Shown: piece after piece, positions 35,998-45,763 of the stretch
How the letters are laid out: each line of letters opens with the position of its first letter
Position numbering within the stretch: the stretch's first letter is position 1
DNA from: an archaeon
GTDB lineage: Archaea; Nanobdellota; Nanobdellia; Pacearchaeales; UBA284
Assembly: GCA_030612665.1 (NCBI GenBank)
Contig: JAUWNL010000004.1
Coordinates: 1 to 47,931 of the forward strand
DNA: 47,931 nt
Direction of reading: 5' to 3'
Translations under genes and position numbers: made by a program
The notes under the pieces: generated by a model
What the model saw: the letters and a program-made list of their open reading frames with translations, nothing else
The model's database searches: none
What the model was told of the DNA's origin: nothing

Positions 35998-36714
35998 TTA
36001 CTTTAAAAACCTTACTAATTGATCTCCCATTAATCTTTTTGCTTTTCTTGTTTCTTTTTTTATGAAGACGCATTCAAATCTTTTTAAGTCAAAATTCTTA
36101 GCAAGGACATTCTTGAAAATACTCAATGAGAGTTTAATGCCTTGGTCCACAGACATTGATTCTTTAAACTGTTTCCTTAGAAGAGCTTTTATTTGATCAT
36201 CATTTTCACCAATTGCAGCAGCTTTATAACCAAAATAATTTCCTGTCACATCACTAACATAAAGTCTACCACTTCCATCAAGATTAATACCATTAATCAT
36301 AACTTCAACTCCAAAGGGTCTTGCTCCACCATATTGTGTATATGCCTGTTTGAGATTGGATATTTCTTTAACAATAGTTTCAGTATCAACAGTTGTATCA
36401 AAAGTAACTCGATGTTGTTGAGCTATAACCTGTGCTTTTTCCATTAATATGCGGGCATCACTAAGAATTCCTGCTGCTGTTCCAATAATGTGTTCATCAA
36501 TTTCATAAATCTTTATAGATGAATCTGGAATAACAAGTTCATCAACAAGCCTTTTGTCTGCCAAAATCAAGACACCATCAGAACAAACAAGTCCTATGCT
36601 TGCAGAACCCAAACGAACAGTTTTCTCAGCATATTCTACCTGAAGCAATCTGCCATCAGGACTAAACATTGTAGCTGTTCTATCATAACCCATAACCTGA
36701 TGTTGCATTTCCAT
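35998..36714 (-). CDS. psmA: Proteasome alpha subunit
   Basis: MGYDRTATMFSPDGRLLQVEYAEKTVRLGSASIGLVCSDGVLILADKR. Confidence 0.96.
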   Translation of the reverse strand: MEMQHQVMGYDRTATMFSPDGRLLQVEYAEKTVRLGSASIGLVCSDGVLILADKRLVDELVIPDSSIKIYEIDEHIIGTAAGILSDARILMEKAQVIAQQHRVTFDTTVDTETIVKEISNLKQAYTQYGGARPFGVEVMINGINLDGSGRLYVSDVTGNYFGYKAAAIGENDDQIKALLRKQFKESMSVDQGIKLSLSIFKNVLAKNFDLKRFECVFIKKETRKAKRLMGDQLVRFLK

Positions 36715-36843
36715 TTTTTTCCTTGCCTTTTTATTTTTGTCTTCGTTCCTTCTTTTATGAATTTAGATTGATTGATAATTTATAAAGGTTTCTACAGAGT
36801 CCATAAATATTTATAAGTAATCCCCTTTTTTAATAAGATAAAA

Positions 36844-38160
36844 GTGGTAAAGAACAAGGTTTTAGTTAGAATTTTATTTTTATTTATTATTTTTTTAGGA
36901 ATAAATATGTTAATTATAAATTCTTCTTTAGGTCAGTTCTTTGGTAATTTTGATATAACTGGGATGGTCATCGGAGGAGGAGAGCAAGAGCAGATAATAA
37001 GAATAATAAATTGGAGTTTTGAAAACAGTTCAAATTATTACTATGAAAATGTCACAATCAATAATAGCGTTGAATTAAAAAAATTTATCAATCTGGTGGA
37101 ATGGCAAGAAAAGAATATCTCTGAACAAAAAATAAAAAAAGCAACTTATAATGGAGAGGATAAAACAGAAAAATTGAACAGGATTAGCCACGGAAATCTT
37201 AAAGTAAATAAAAATAATTTGCTGTACCTTGAGTTTTACGAGAATTTGATTGACGAAGATATAATTTTATTATATATTCTTGGTCCTGAAGAAGCAAATA
37301 TAACAATTGAATTATGTGCTGGAAATGGGTCTGGGTCTTGTGAGGTTGTTAATGGAAAAATACATTTTAATGGAACAGAAGAATTACAACCATATAATAT
37401 TACGATAGAAAATCTTGAAAATCAATCAAGTTTATTTATAATAAACATCTCTACAGATGAATCACCAAAATTCATAAAAATAGATTATGTCAAGGCCATA
37501 AAGACAGAAACAATAAAGCATGAAATTATTGAAGAAAGTTATGCTGAATACGGTTTTATTGAAACTACCTTTGTTGAAGATGATATCGAAAAATGGCTTT
37601 ATTTTGAAAAACAAAGTCTAGTTGATATAAATAATTCTAATCAAAAAATAGATTATTATTACAATAATGATATTGATATTAACGGAAGCAGTAATGAATG
37701 GGATCTCATGAATTTAACCAACAACAATAGTTTTAATTTGAGTAATGTAAGTGGCAATAAAATCAAATTTAAAATTGAATTATTTTCTGACAATAGCTCT
37801 ACACCTGTCTTAGAATTTATGAGTTTAGAATATAAAATAAAGAGTAAAAATGAAAGTGAGAGTAATGAAACCGAAGAATTTGGGTCAGGCAATGGAGCCT
37901 CCGGAGGCGGTGGAGGCAGTGGAGGCGGTGGCAGTTTTACGAGTATAATAGAAAAGACAGAAATAAAAGAAGAACAAGGCAAACAGCAAGAAACAGAAGA
38001 AGAAAGAATAATAAGAATAATAAAAAAACCAATAGAAGAAACTCCTCCTTCATCTTCTAGAAAAAATTTAGACTTAATTATAGATTCCACAATTATCTTT
38101 TTATTCCTTGCAGTAACAATCTATTTCGTGGACAAGAAAGAAAGAAAGAGAAAAAATTAG
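36844..38160 (+). CDS. Cell-surface protein with N- and C-terminal TM segments and many NxS/T sequons (GTG start)
   Basis: 438 aa; GASGGGGGSGGGGSF linker; C-terminal TM LDLIIDSTIIFLFLAVTIYFV. Confidence 0.7.
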   Translation: MVKNKVLVRILFLFIIFLGINMLIINSSLGQFFGNFDITGMVIGGGEQEQIIRIINWSFENSSNYYYENVTINNSVELKKFINLVEWQEKNISEQKIKKATYNGEDKTEKLNRISHGNLKVNKNNLLYLEFYENLIDEDIILLYILGPEEANITIELCAGNGSGSCEVVNGKIHFNGTEELQPYNITIENLENQSSLFIINISTDESPKFIKIDYVKAIKTETIKHEIIEESYAEYGFIETTFVEDDIEKWLYFEKQSLVDINNSNQKIDYYYNNDIDINGSSNEWDLMNLTNNNSFNLSNVSGNKIKFKIELFSDNSSTPVLEFMSLEYKIKSKNESESNETEEFGSGNGASGGGGGSGGGGSFTSIIEKTEIKEEQGKQQETEEERIIRIIKKPIEETPPSSSRKNLDLIIDSTIIFLFLAVTIYFVDKKERKRKN

Positions 38161-38172
38161 AAAAATCATAGA

Positions 38173-38490
38173 TTATATATTCTTATCGAGCCACTCTTTG
38201 ATTGTTTGTTCTGGCATGGCTCCTGTAAATTCATCGACAATTTCTCCATTCTTGAAAAATTTTACACTTGGGATTCCCATGACTCCATATTTTGTTGCTT
38301 GCTCTTTATTTTCTTCAACATTGACCTTTGCTAGAATAAACTTTCCTTCATAATCTTTTTCAAGTTTCTCAAGTATTGGCCCCAACATTTGACAAGGAGC
38401 ACACCAACTTGCCCCAAAATCAACTACAACTGGAACTTTTTTTGATTTTTCAATAACTTCTTTTTCAAATTGTTCATCTGTTATATCCAT
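38173..38490 (-). CDS. trxA: Thioredoxin
   Basis: VVDFGASWCAPCQMLGPILEKL...VMGIPSVKFFKNGE. Confidence 0.96.
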   Translation of the reverse strand: MDITDEQFEKEVIEKSKKVPVVVDFGASWCAPCQMLGPILEKLEKDYEGKFILAKVNVEENKEQATKYGVMGIPSVKFFKNGEIVDEFTGAMPEQTIKEWLDKNI

Positions 38491-38845
38491 TTTTTATTGC
38501 AATAAGATTTTCTTTTAAGAATTTATTTGGAAGATGTTGTTTAAATTCTTTTTCATTGAACTTAATATCCAGTTTCTTAAGTATTTTTCCTAGTAATAAC
38601 ATGTTATTGAATGATTTTTCATTAGAAACATTATATTCAATGTCTGCTTCCCCTGCTTCGATAAGAGGATTTTCTATTTCTTGTTTTGAAAACATAAGAT
38701 AGGCGTTGCTCTCTCCAAAACGCATTAATGGAGAATATTTGAGAGTCAGAGCAACATTAAATGAATTATCTGTTAATATTCTTGCAAGCATCTTAGCAAT
38801 TAATTGAATTCCTTGCCCTGCTTTTCCCCTTATTATTATTTTCAT
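38474..38845 (-). CDS. 2-oxoacid:ferredoxin oxidoreductase gamma subunit (short)
   Basis: MKIIIRGKAGQGIQLIAKMLARIL...YSPLMRFGESNAYLMFS. Confidence 0.82.
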   Translation of the reverse strand: MKIIIRGKAGQGIQLIAKMLARILTDNSFNVALTLKYSPLMRFGESNAYLMFSKQEIENPLIEAGEADIEYNVSNEKSFNNMLLLGKILKKLDIKFNEKEFKQHLPNKFLKENLIAIKNGYNR

Positions 38846-39558
38846 TTTTTCACAATTCCTAACTCATTATCATTTAATGGATGATTTTGATTTGTAATCT
38901 TGTACTTGAGACGGATTTCCTTGAAAGCTTCACTTGCTCCTTTGCCAGTTTGTCTTTTATAATTGATTATGCAAGGAGAGATTATTTCAATGAATGAAAA
39001 TCCTTGGTGTTTTATTGCTTCTCTTATACATTTTTTTAGATGATCTCTAAAGATTGGACTTGTTCTTGCGTAAAAATATTTTTTATTTGAAAGAATAATT
39101 TTTTGTGTGTTTATTGGTTGTATTGTGCTTCCTCTTGGAGTAGTTGTTGTGAATGAACCAAGTTTTGTTGTTGGTGATAGCTGTCCTCCAGTCATTCCAA
39201 AAACTTCATTATCATTACAAATAACTGTAATATTATCATTTCTTCTTGCTGCATGGATAAGGTGGCTGATTCCAATGCTAAGAATATCTCCATCACCTGA
39301 AAAAACTATGACATTTAATTTTGGATTTCCTCTCTTGATACCAACAGCAAGAGGAATTGCTCTTCCATGTATTCCATGCACAGAATCAAGATTAAAATAT
39401 GCTGCACCACGAGCAGTACATCCTATCCCAGAAACAATAACTGGATTGATTTTTAATTCAGCAAGAACTTCACGAGTAGTTTGAAAAAGGAGGTGTAATC
39501 CACATCCTAAACACCATTGTGGTCTTATATTTTTATTAGATAAATCTTCTGAGTTCAT
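38842..39558 (-). CDS. 2-oxoacid:ferredoxin oxidoreductase beta subunit (TPP-binding)
   Basis: WCLGCGLHLL...HGIHGRAIPLAVGIKRGNPKLNVIVFSGDGDILSIGISHLIHAARRNDNITVICNDNEVFGMTGGQLSPTT. Confidence 0.95.
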   Translation of the reverse strand: MNSEDLSNKNIRPQWCLGCGLHLLFQTTREVLAELKINPVIVSGIGCTARGAAYFNLDSVHGIHGRAIPLAVGIKRGNPKLNVIVFSGDGDILSIGISHLIHAARRNDNITVICNDNEVFGMTGGQLSPTTKLGSFTTTTPRGSTIQPINTQKIILSNKKYFYARTSPIFRDHLKKCIREAIKHQGFSFIEIISPCIINYKRQTGKGASEAFKEIRLKYKITNQNHPLNDNELGIVKK

Positions 39559-40570
39559 TTTTTATTTCTCTTAGAGAAATTTTTCCTCCAAGTTGGCTGA
39601 CAAGTTTAATATCTCTTTTTAGGAAAGCTTTGATTTCATGGCAGTATTGGCCATCATTCATCTCAATAACAATAATCTTTTTGTATTTCTTTGAGATTTG
39701 TTTGAGATCTTCAATGATTGGAAATAATCTTATTGGCCTGAAGATTGAATATTTTTCTTTTAGTGGAAGAATGACGCGGGAGGTTATACCATATGCAATG
39801 AGTAAAGTATCTGCTTTTTTATTTTCAATATATTCGAAAAAATTATATTTTTTTGCTATACCAAGAATTTCTTTTTTTCTTTTGCTATACCATATTCTAT
39901 ATGCTTGAGAATCCCGGGTTGCTGGAATATTATTTTTAGAAGTAAGTCCAGTAAAATGTCTTTTGGTCTTACTTTTAGTTTTTCCTAAAGCCTCGAATTT
40001 TCTTTTTTTGAGATTGTATTTTATCTTCTTGAGTTCTGTAGTTTCATACATCTTGTTTATAATTCCGTCTGTGAGAAGGATAACTGGGTTTAGAGATTCT
40101 TCTGCAGCATTAAATGCTTCAATTGTGTATTTGAAACATTCTTCAACAGAATTAGGAGTAAAAACAATAATTGTGTAATCTCCATGGCTGCCATATTTTG
40201 CTTGAAGAATATCTTGTTGAGAACCTAGTGTTGGCATTCCTGTTGATGGTCCTACTCTCTGGGCATCTACAATAACAACTGGAACAGCTAGTTTAAAAGC
40301 CAAGCCTATTGATTCTTGCATTAATGAAAATCCTGGACCACTCGTGGCTGTCATTGATTTTTTTCCAGCAAGAGACGAGCCAATACACATGTTTAAGCTT
40401 GCCATCTCATCTTCAGCTTGTAGAAAGTTAATTTTTATTGTTGCAATTTTTTCCATAATCTCTGATGCTGGAGTGATTGGATAAGATGAAAAAAAACCTA
40501 TTCCTGCTGCCATGGCTCCTTCAACAATTGCTTCATTTCCTGATAATAATCTTTTTGCCACTTTTTTCAT
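39536..40570 (-). CDS. 2-oxoacid:ferredoxin oxidoreductase alpha subunit
   Basis: RLLSGNEAIVEGAMAAGIGFFSSYPITPASEIMEKIA...ATSGPGFSLMQESIGLAF. Confidence 0.95.
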   Translation of the reverse strand: MKKVAKRLLSGNEAIVEGAMAAGIGFFSSYPITPASEIMEKIATIKINFLQAEDEMASLNMCIGSSLAGKKSMTATSGPGFSLMQESIGLAFKLAVPVVIVDAQRVGPSTGMPTLGSQQDILQAKYGSHGDYTIIVFTPNSVEECFKYTIEAFNAAEESLNPVILLTDGIINKMYETTELKKIKYNLKKRKFEALGKTKSKTKRHFTGLTSKNNIPATRDSQAYRIWYSKRKKEILGIAKKYNFFEYIENKKADTLLIAYGITSRVILPLKEKYSIFRPIRLFPIIEDLKQISKKYKKIIVIEMNDGQYCHEIKAFLKRDIKLVSQLGGKISLREIKNELRRFI

Positions 40571-40693
40571 TTTCTATTAAGATAGTTTCTGTTTAAAAAG
40601 CTTATTAAACACTATTACAAATCATAAAAATCTTAGGAACCACATTAATCTTGGGTCAATAAGAATATAGGAATATAAGTTATTGGCAACATT

Positions 40694-41566
40694 TTAAATT
40701 TCAATTATTTTTCCAACTCCATTCTCAATAAAATCATCTTTATATTCCTGTTCAAAAAGTTCTCTGCATCTGTCACCTGAACAATGACAAGGAGCTGCTT
40801 TTTTAACACCAATTTCTTTGAATGAATTTATTATTCTTTTTATATCAGAATCATCTGTTCCAGATAGATGAAAACCACCAATAACAAGATAAACTTCTTG
40901 ATTTGTTATTTCTTTTGCTTTCTTTACAATATTAACAATACCAGGATGAGCACAGCCTGTCAAAACAACAATACCCTTACTTGTATTGATAACTAGAGAC
41001 TGTTCTTTTATCCATGTTCCTAGTTCTCCTGTTGAATAAATTCCTTTTTCTATTTCTTTTTCTTTGCTTACTTCTACAACTGTTGCTTCTGTTTGCTTGA
41101 TTTCTTCTTTAAATGATCTAGAAAAACTGGCTGGAATAAAAACTGTAACATTAGAATTTTTTTCAAGAAAACCAGATAAACCGCCTATATGATCTCCATG
41201 GACGTGAGACAATACAACTATGTCAATTTCCTCTGGTTTGATATTCATTTTTTCCATATTGCTAAGTAAAGTTTCAGAATCAGATCCAGTATCAAACAAA
41301 ATATTTTTATTTTTAGTTTTAATAATACATCCAAAACCCCATCCTGTTTTTAGTTCTGGGTCATGCTGATAATTATCAAAGACAGTAATTAAGGTTACAT
41401 TATTTATCTTTGTTAAATTTGTTTCATTAATTTTCATTTCCTCCTTCTTTTTTTCTTCTATTTTTTCAATACTTTTTTCTTTATTTATTTTTCTAATACT
41501 GAAAAATAAAATTAAAACTATGAAGATTACTAAGATTATTAAAATTACTAATCTAAGTCTTTCCAT
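40694..41566 (-). CDS. MBL-fold metallo-hydrolase (membrane-anchored)
   Basis: VVLSHVHGDHIGGLSGF; ILFDTGSDSETL; VVLTGCAHPGIVNIV; N-terminal TM. Confidence 0.92.
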   Translation of the reverse strand: MERLRLVILIILVIFIVLILFFSIRKINKEKSIEKIEEKKKEEMKINETNLTKINNVTLITVFDNYQHDPELKTGWGFGCIIKTKNKNILFDTGSDSETLLSNMEKMNIKPEEIDIVVLSHVHGDHIGGLSGFLEKNSNVTVFIPASFSRSFKEEIKQTEATVVEVSKEKEIEKGIYSTGELGTWIKEQSLVINTSKGIVVLTGCAHPGIVNIVKKAKEITNQEVYLVIGGFHLSGTDDSDIKRIINSFKEIGVKKAAPCHCSGDRCRELFEQEYKDDFIENGVGKIIEI

Positions 41567-42397
41567 TTAAACTCCTATTAAAAATAAAAACAGACCAATT
41601 GTAAGCCCAAATATAACATTAAAAATTTTAACTTTTATCGTATCTTTAACAGAATACGAAAGTAAAGGCAATAAACCATGACCATCTTGTACAATTGAAC
41701 TTGTCAAAAGAACTGAAAAGGGAATCAAACCTTCAGCAAACAAAGTAAGAAAAATCAAATGAGGTCCTGATTCAGGAATTATTCCAATTAAAGCAGCTAA
41801 CAAAATTAATAATAAAACATTTTTTGGCAAAATCGCAACTAAATCAAATCTCTGCAGTAAAATCTCAACAATTAACAAGGAAAAAAATATCCATAAGAAA
41901 AGTTTTGGTATATGTTTTTTAATAATATGGCCCCAAACATGTTTTTTTAAAAAGTGTTTTGTATTAAACTCCACTTTTTTATGAGTTTCAATAACACATG
42001 GTTTTGCTCTTTTTAATTTTATTTTTTTTGCAATTTTATCTGCAAGAAAACCCCCGATAATTCCAACTACAAAACAAATACCAAAGATTAAAAAAGCGGT
42101 TTTTGGCATCATCGCAAGCATAACAAATGCTTCATCTCCAGCTGTTGCAAGCATTATAGCTACTAAAGCTCCAAATCCCATGAGACCATGAGAATAAAGA
42201 TTTACCGCAAAAAAAGTAGTAATGCATCCAGGAATAATGCCAAGAAAAGAACCCCCAATTATCTGATTTTTTTTATTTTTTGTGATTACTCTTTTTATTT
42301 TATCCTTAAATTTTATTTGGAGCCACTCAACAAAAATCATCAGAAATGTAACTATTAAGATTATTTTTAATGCTTCAAAAAATACTTGTTGAATCAT
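41567..42397 (-). CDS. ArsP_2/putative manganese-transporter-like membrane protein
   Basis: LGIIPGCITTFFAVNLYSHGLMGFGALVAIMLATAGDEAFVMLAMMP and IGIIPESGPHLIFLTLFAEGLIPFSVLLTSSIVQDGHGLLPLLSYS. Confidence 0.8.
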   Translation of the reverse strand: MIQQVFFEALKIILIVTFLMIFVEWLQIKFKDKIKRVITKNKKNQIIGGSFLGIIPGCITTFFAVNLYSHGLMGFGALVAIMLATAGDEAFVMLAMMPKTAFLIFGICFVVGIIGGFLADKIAKKIKLKRAKPCVIETHKKVEFNTKHFLKKHVWGHIIKKHIPKLFLWIFFSLLIVEILLQRFDLVAILPKNVLLLILLAALIGIIPESGPHLIFLTLFAEGLIPFSVLLTSSIVQDGHGLLPLLSYSVKDTIKVKIFNVIFGLTIGLFLFLIGV

Positions 42398-42424
42398 TCC
42401 TGTCTCTTTTTTGTTCTCTTGTTA

Positions 42425-43306
42425 TTAAAATATGCCTTGGATATTTTTTAAGATATTCAAAAATAATTTTTTATATTTTTTATCATAAACAATTATTGGT
42501 TTTAGACTGACCAGTGCCTCAACAAATCTTTTATCATAAGGTATTTTTTTCAATATAGGAATTTTATATTTATTAGCAAAATTTTCTATTTTTTTACTAA
42601 ATTTCTTATTTAAGTCATATTTATTTATAACGATTCCATAAGGAATTCTAAAATGTTCAACAACTTGTAAAACTCTTTGAAGATCATTTAATGCAGCTGG
42701 ACTTGGTTCTGTAATTGCAATAATGTAATCAGAACCCTGAATAGAAGCAATTACTGGGCAACCAATTCCAGGAGAAGAATCTACAAGAATTATTTCTGCT
42801 TTTTCTTTTTTAGCCAATTGTTCTGCCTTATTTTTTACTTCAGTTACAATTTTTCCACTTCCGCTTTCTCCTATTTTGAGCTGACCAGAAACAATATTGA
42901 AGCCATAAACTGTTTTTCCTGTATTGATGAAGCCGTTTTGAACTTTTGTAAGTTTTATATTCTTTGGGTAAAGTAACTGGCAAGAGCCACATCCTTCACA
43001 TAAAAAGCGATCGAAAACCAATTTTTTCTTTTTGTTATCCCAACTTATTGCTCCAAAATTACAGACCTCAACACATTTTTTAGGATCAATACCCTTCATA
43101 GAAATTAACCTTGCTTTTTCATTTGTTTGAATTTTTTTCTGATGACTGAATTTTTTTAGACCTAGAACTAAAGCTAGATTAGGAGCATCAACATCACAAT
43201 CAACTGCAATGATTTTGTGTTTTTTGGCTAGTAAAACTGCAAGCGAAGCTGTAATGGAGCTTTTTCCTACTCCTCCTTTTCCTGATAAAATTGTTATTGT
43301 TTTCAT
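42425..43306 (-). CDS. MinD/Mrp-like ATPase with inserted ferredoxin-type cysteines
   Basis: ITILSGKGGVGKSSITASLAVLL deviant Walker A; Cys-containing insert KKCVEVCNFGAI...FLCEGCGSCQLLYPKN. Confidence 0.9.
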   Translation of the reverse strand: MKTITILSGKGGVGKSSITASLAVLLAKKHKIIAVDCDVDAPNLALVLGLKKFSHQKKIQTNEKARLISMKGIDPKKCVEVCNFGAISWDNKKKKLVFDRFLCEGCGSCQLLYPKNIKLTKVQNGFINTGKTVYGFNIVSGQLKIGESGSGKIVTEVKNKAEQLAKKEKAEIILVDSSPGIGCPVIASIQGSDYIIAITEPSPAALNDLQRVLQVVEHFRIPYGIVINKYDLNKKFSKKIENFANKYKIPILKKIPYDKRFVEALVSLKPIIVYDKKYKKLFLNILKNIQGIF

Positions 43307-43307
43307 T

Positions 43308-44150
43308 TTACTTTTTTATAAAATTAGCAATCTTTTTTATGCTTTCATCTTTTATTGGTTTGCCTCTTGAAAAAGCCTCAAGAATTTTTTTCTTATAAAG
43401 GATTTCTGTAATTATATCTGTTTTGTATTTCTTTGCAATTTTTTTTATTAGATTTTTATTTCCAACATTTGATCTATTTAGGATAATCTTTGTTGGGATA
43501 TTCAATAATTTAGTTAACTCTAAAATTAAATCTAAATCAGTAGCTCCTAAAGGTGTTGGTTCTGTAACAGCAAAAGCAAGATCACAGCCTAACAAAGCAG
43601 AAATAACATTGCAATGCGTGCCTGCTCCTGTATCAATCAAAATATAATCATATTTATTTTCTATTTTTGCTATAAATTTCTTTAAAGCATTGATTATAGG
43701 TGATGATTCTTCATAGCCTATTGCCATTTCACCAGTTATCAAATTAATGTCATGACCTTTTCCAGAATAAATTGTTCCAATTTGTTTTTTTGTTTTGCTT
43801 ATTGCTCCTACTGGACAGATTATTGAACAAGCATTACACCCTATACATAAGTCTGAAACAAAAATTGGATATTTTTCTTTTACAAAAAGAATGGCATTTT
43901 CTTTACATACTTTAGCGCATTTACCACATTTAATACATTTTTTAAAATTCCATTTTGGAATTGATTGATAAATAGCTTGCTTTTTTTTTCTTTTAATTGA
44001 AAGAATTATATAATCATTAGGACAATCAACATCAGCATCTATTAATAAGATTTTCTTTTTTCTTTTAGCAAGTTCAACAGCAAGCGCTGTAGCTACAGTA
44101 CTTTTCCCTGTTCCTCCCTTACCTCCGGTTATTGCAATTCTCATTTTCAT
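43308..44150 (-). CDS. MinD/Mrp-like ATPase with inserted 2x[4Fe-4S] ferredoxin domain
   Basis: ITGGKGGTGKSTVATALAVELAKRKKKILLIDADVDCPN; KCIKCGKCAKVCKENAI...LCIGCNACSIICPVGAI. Confidence 0.93.
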   Translation of the reverse strand: MKMRIAITGGKGGTGKSTVATALAVELAKRKKKILLIDADVDCPNDYIILSIKRKKKQAIYQSIPKWNFKKCIKCGKCAKVCKENAILFVKEKYPIFVSDLCIGCNACSIICPVGAISKTKKQIGTIYSGKGHDINLITGEMAIGYEESSPIINALKKFIAKIENKYDYILIDTGAGTHCNVISALLGCDLAFAVTEPTPLGATDLDLILELTKLLNIPTKIILNRSNVGNKNLIKKIAKKYKTDIITEILYKKKILEAFSRGKPIKDESIKKIANFIKK

Positions 44151-44348
44151 TTATTTTCTACACATTGGACAAGATTTTATTTTAGGAGCTTCTTTAACTC
44201 TCTTTTTGTAAAGTTCTACATGCTCTTTACTGCAAAATGCTCGGAGACGAATTCCTGTAAATTCTGGAACTTTTACCTCTTCCCAAACTTCCTCCCCCTT
44301 GTTTATCTTTTTATTGCAATATGTGCACTTTTTTTTGAATAAACCCAT
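44151..44348 (-). CDS. Small zinc-ribbon protein
   Basis: CTYCNKKINKGEEVWEEVKVP...FCSKEHVELYKKRVKEAPKIKSCPMCRK. Confidence 0.75.
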   Translation of the reverse strand: MGLFKKKCTYCNKKINKGEEVWEEVKVPEFTGIRLRAFCSKEHVELYKKRVKEAPKIKSCPMCRK

Positions 44349-44497
44349 TTTTTACTTGTTCTCTTTTATCTTTCTTTAATTTAATTATTATTTATTTAAT
44401 GAAATAAATCTGCCACTTTTAGCCTGTCTCGGATTGTATATTTATCATAAAAAATAACTAAAGTTATGAGAACATTCTAATCATTGAATTTGCTTTT

Positions 44498-44896
44498 CTA
44501 AAATTTCTTCTCTTTTTCTTTACCAGTTCCAGCACCCATAAACATGGGGCCTGTCGCTGTATTTATCTTCTTTAAATTTCCATTTATCAATTGCTGCACA
44601 ACATTTTTTATCCTACCACTTCCTTGATACATCTCAATGCTTAACTGTTGTAGAACTCCGAATGCTCTAGGACCTAGATTCTGAGTAATAACTGCATCTA
44701 CTTTTTCATTTGCAACAATTTCTCCGGCACTTATTCCAGCTCCTCTCATTTGCTGTGTTGCTGTATTTTCAACTGTTTTTATGTTTTTTATTTTTTTGTT
44801 TTCAATCTCAACAATAACAAAATAAGGACAACGGCCAAATCTTGCATCAACCTGACTTTCTATTCCTTTTCCTGTTGAACTTATAGCTATTTTCAT
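44498..44896 (-). CDS. NifX/NifB-like dinitrogenase Fe-Mo cofactor domain protein (ORP-like)
   Basis: MKIAISSTGKGIESQVDARFGRCPYFVIVEIEN...VITQNLGPRAFGVLQQL. Confidence 0.92.
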   Translation of the reverse strand: MKIAISSTGKGIESQVDARFGRCPYFVIVEIENKKIKNIKTVENTATQQMRGAGISAGEIVANEKVDAVITQNLGPRAFGVLQQLSIEMYQGSGRIKNVVQQLINGNLKKINTATGPMFMGAGTGKEKEKKF

Positions 44897-44949
44897 TTTT
44901 TCTTTTTTCTCTTTCTTTTATTAAAGAATTCTTGTTTAAAAATTTTGCC

Positions 44950-45468
44950 TTATTCTCTGACCATCAAGGTTTTGCATTTCTTACACTTCATTTCAGTACA
45001 AGGTTTTCCTATGACTTTTTTTTCTTTATAGCCACAATTAGGACATATGCAATATCCTCCAGGACCTACACCTAATCCTAAACCAGGACCAAGACCAGGA
45101 CCAGGACCAAATCCTCTTCCTTGTCCTCGGCCAAAACCTCTGCCTCTTCCTAAACCTCTTGGCGCAACACGTGGTTCTACCATTTCATAACTTCCTCCTT
45201 CAATTTTAATTATTTTATTATTAACAAGAGCATCTGCAATCTTCTTTCTTGCTGATAAGATTAATCTATGAAAAGTAGGCTGAGAAACTTCCATCTCTTC
45301 TGCTGCTTTTTGCTGATCAAGTCCTTGGAAATCCTTCAAACGAATAGCTTCTAATTCACTATAAGTCAAAGAAGTTTCTTCGAGATTAATAATTCCAGGA
45401 CCGGTTGGTGTAAGATGAGTAAATCTACACTTCCATCTTATTCTTCTTCTTAATCTAGGTCTAGGCAT
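44950..45468 (-). CDS. DUF134 family HTH protein with Gly-rich region and C-terminal zinc ribbon
   Basis: MPRPRLRRRIRWKCRFTHLTPTG...LTYSELEAIRLKDFQGLDQQKAAEEMEVSQPTFHRLILSARKKIADALV; CPNCGYKEKKVIGKPCTEMKCKKC. Confidence 0.93.
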   Translation of the reverse strand: MPRPRLRRRIRWKCRFTHLTPTGPGIINLEETSLTYSELEAIRLKDFQGLDQQKAAEEMEVSQPTFHRLILSARKKIADALVNNKIIKIEGGSYEMVEPRVAPRGLGRGRGFGRGQGRGFGPGPGLGPGLGLGVGPGGYCICPNCGYKEKKVIGKPCTEMKCKKCKTLMVRE

Positions 45469-45763
45469 TTTCTATTGCTTCTTTAACAGTTTTTCCAGTT
45501 TCTATTTTTACTTTAATATTTTTTTCTCTAAGAGCATTCAACATATTTGGCCCAAAATTTCCACTAATCACAAGATCAACTTTCTCATTAATTAATATTC
45601 TAGCAACACTAAATCCTGCCCCGCCTCCCCCTATACGAAAAGGATTTGATATCACTTTCACTAATTTATTGTTTTCAAAGATTAAATAAAAAGGTGCTCT
45701 ACCCCCTGCTGGGCTTACTTGCGAGTCAGATGTTTTGCCTGTTGAAGCTATGGCTATTTTCAT
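45461..45763 (-). CDS. NifX-like dinitrogenase Fe-Mo cofactor domain protein (second copy)
   Basis: MKIAIASTGKTSDSQVSPAGGRAPFYLIFENNKLVKVISNP...DLVISGNFGPNMLNALREKNIKV. Confidence 0.9.
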   Translation of the reverse strand: MKIAIASTGKTSDSQVSPAGGRAPFYLIFENNKLVKVISNPFRIGGGGAGFSVARILINEKVDLVISGNFGPNMLNALREKNIKVKIETGKTVKEAIENA

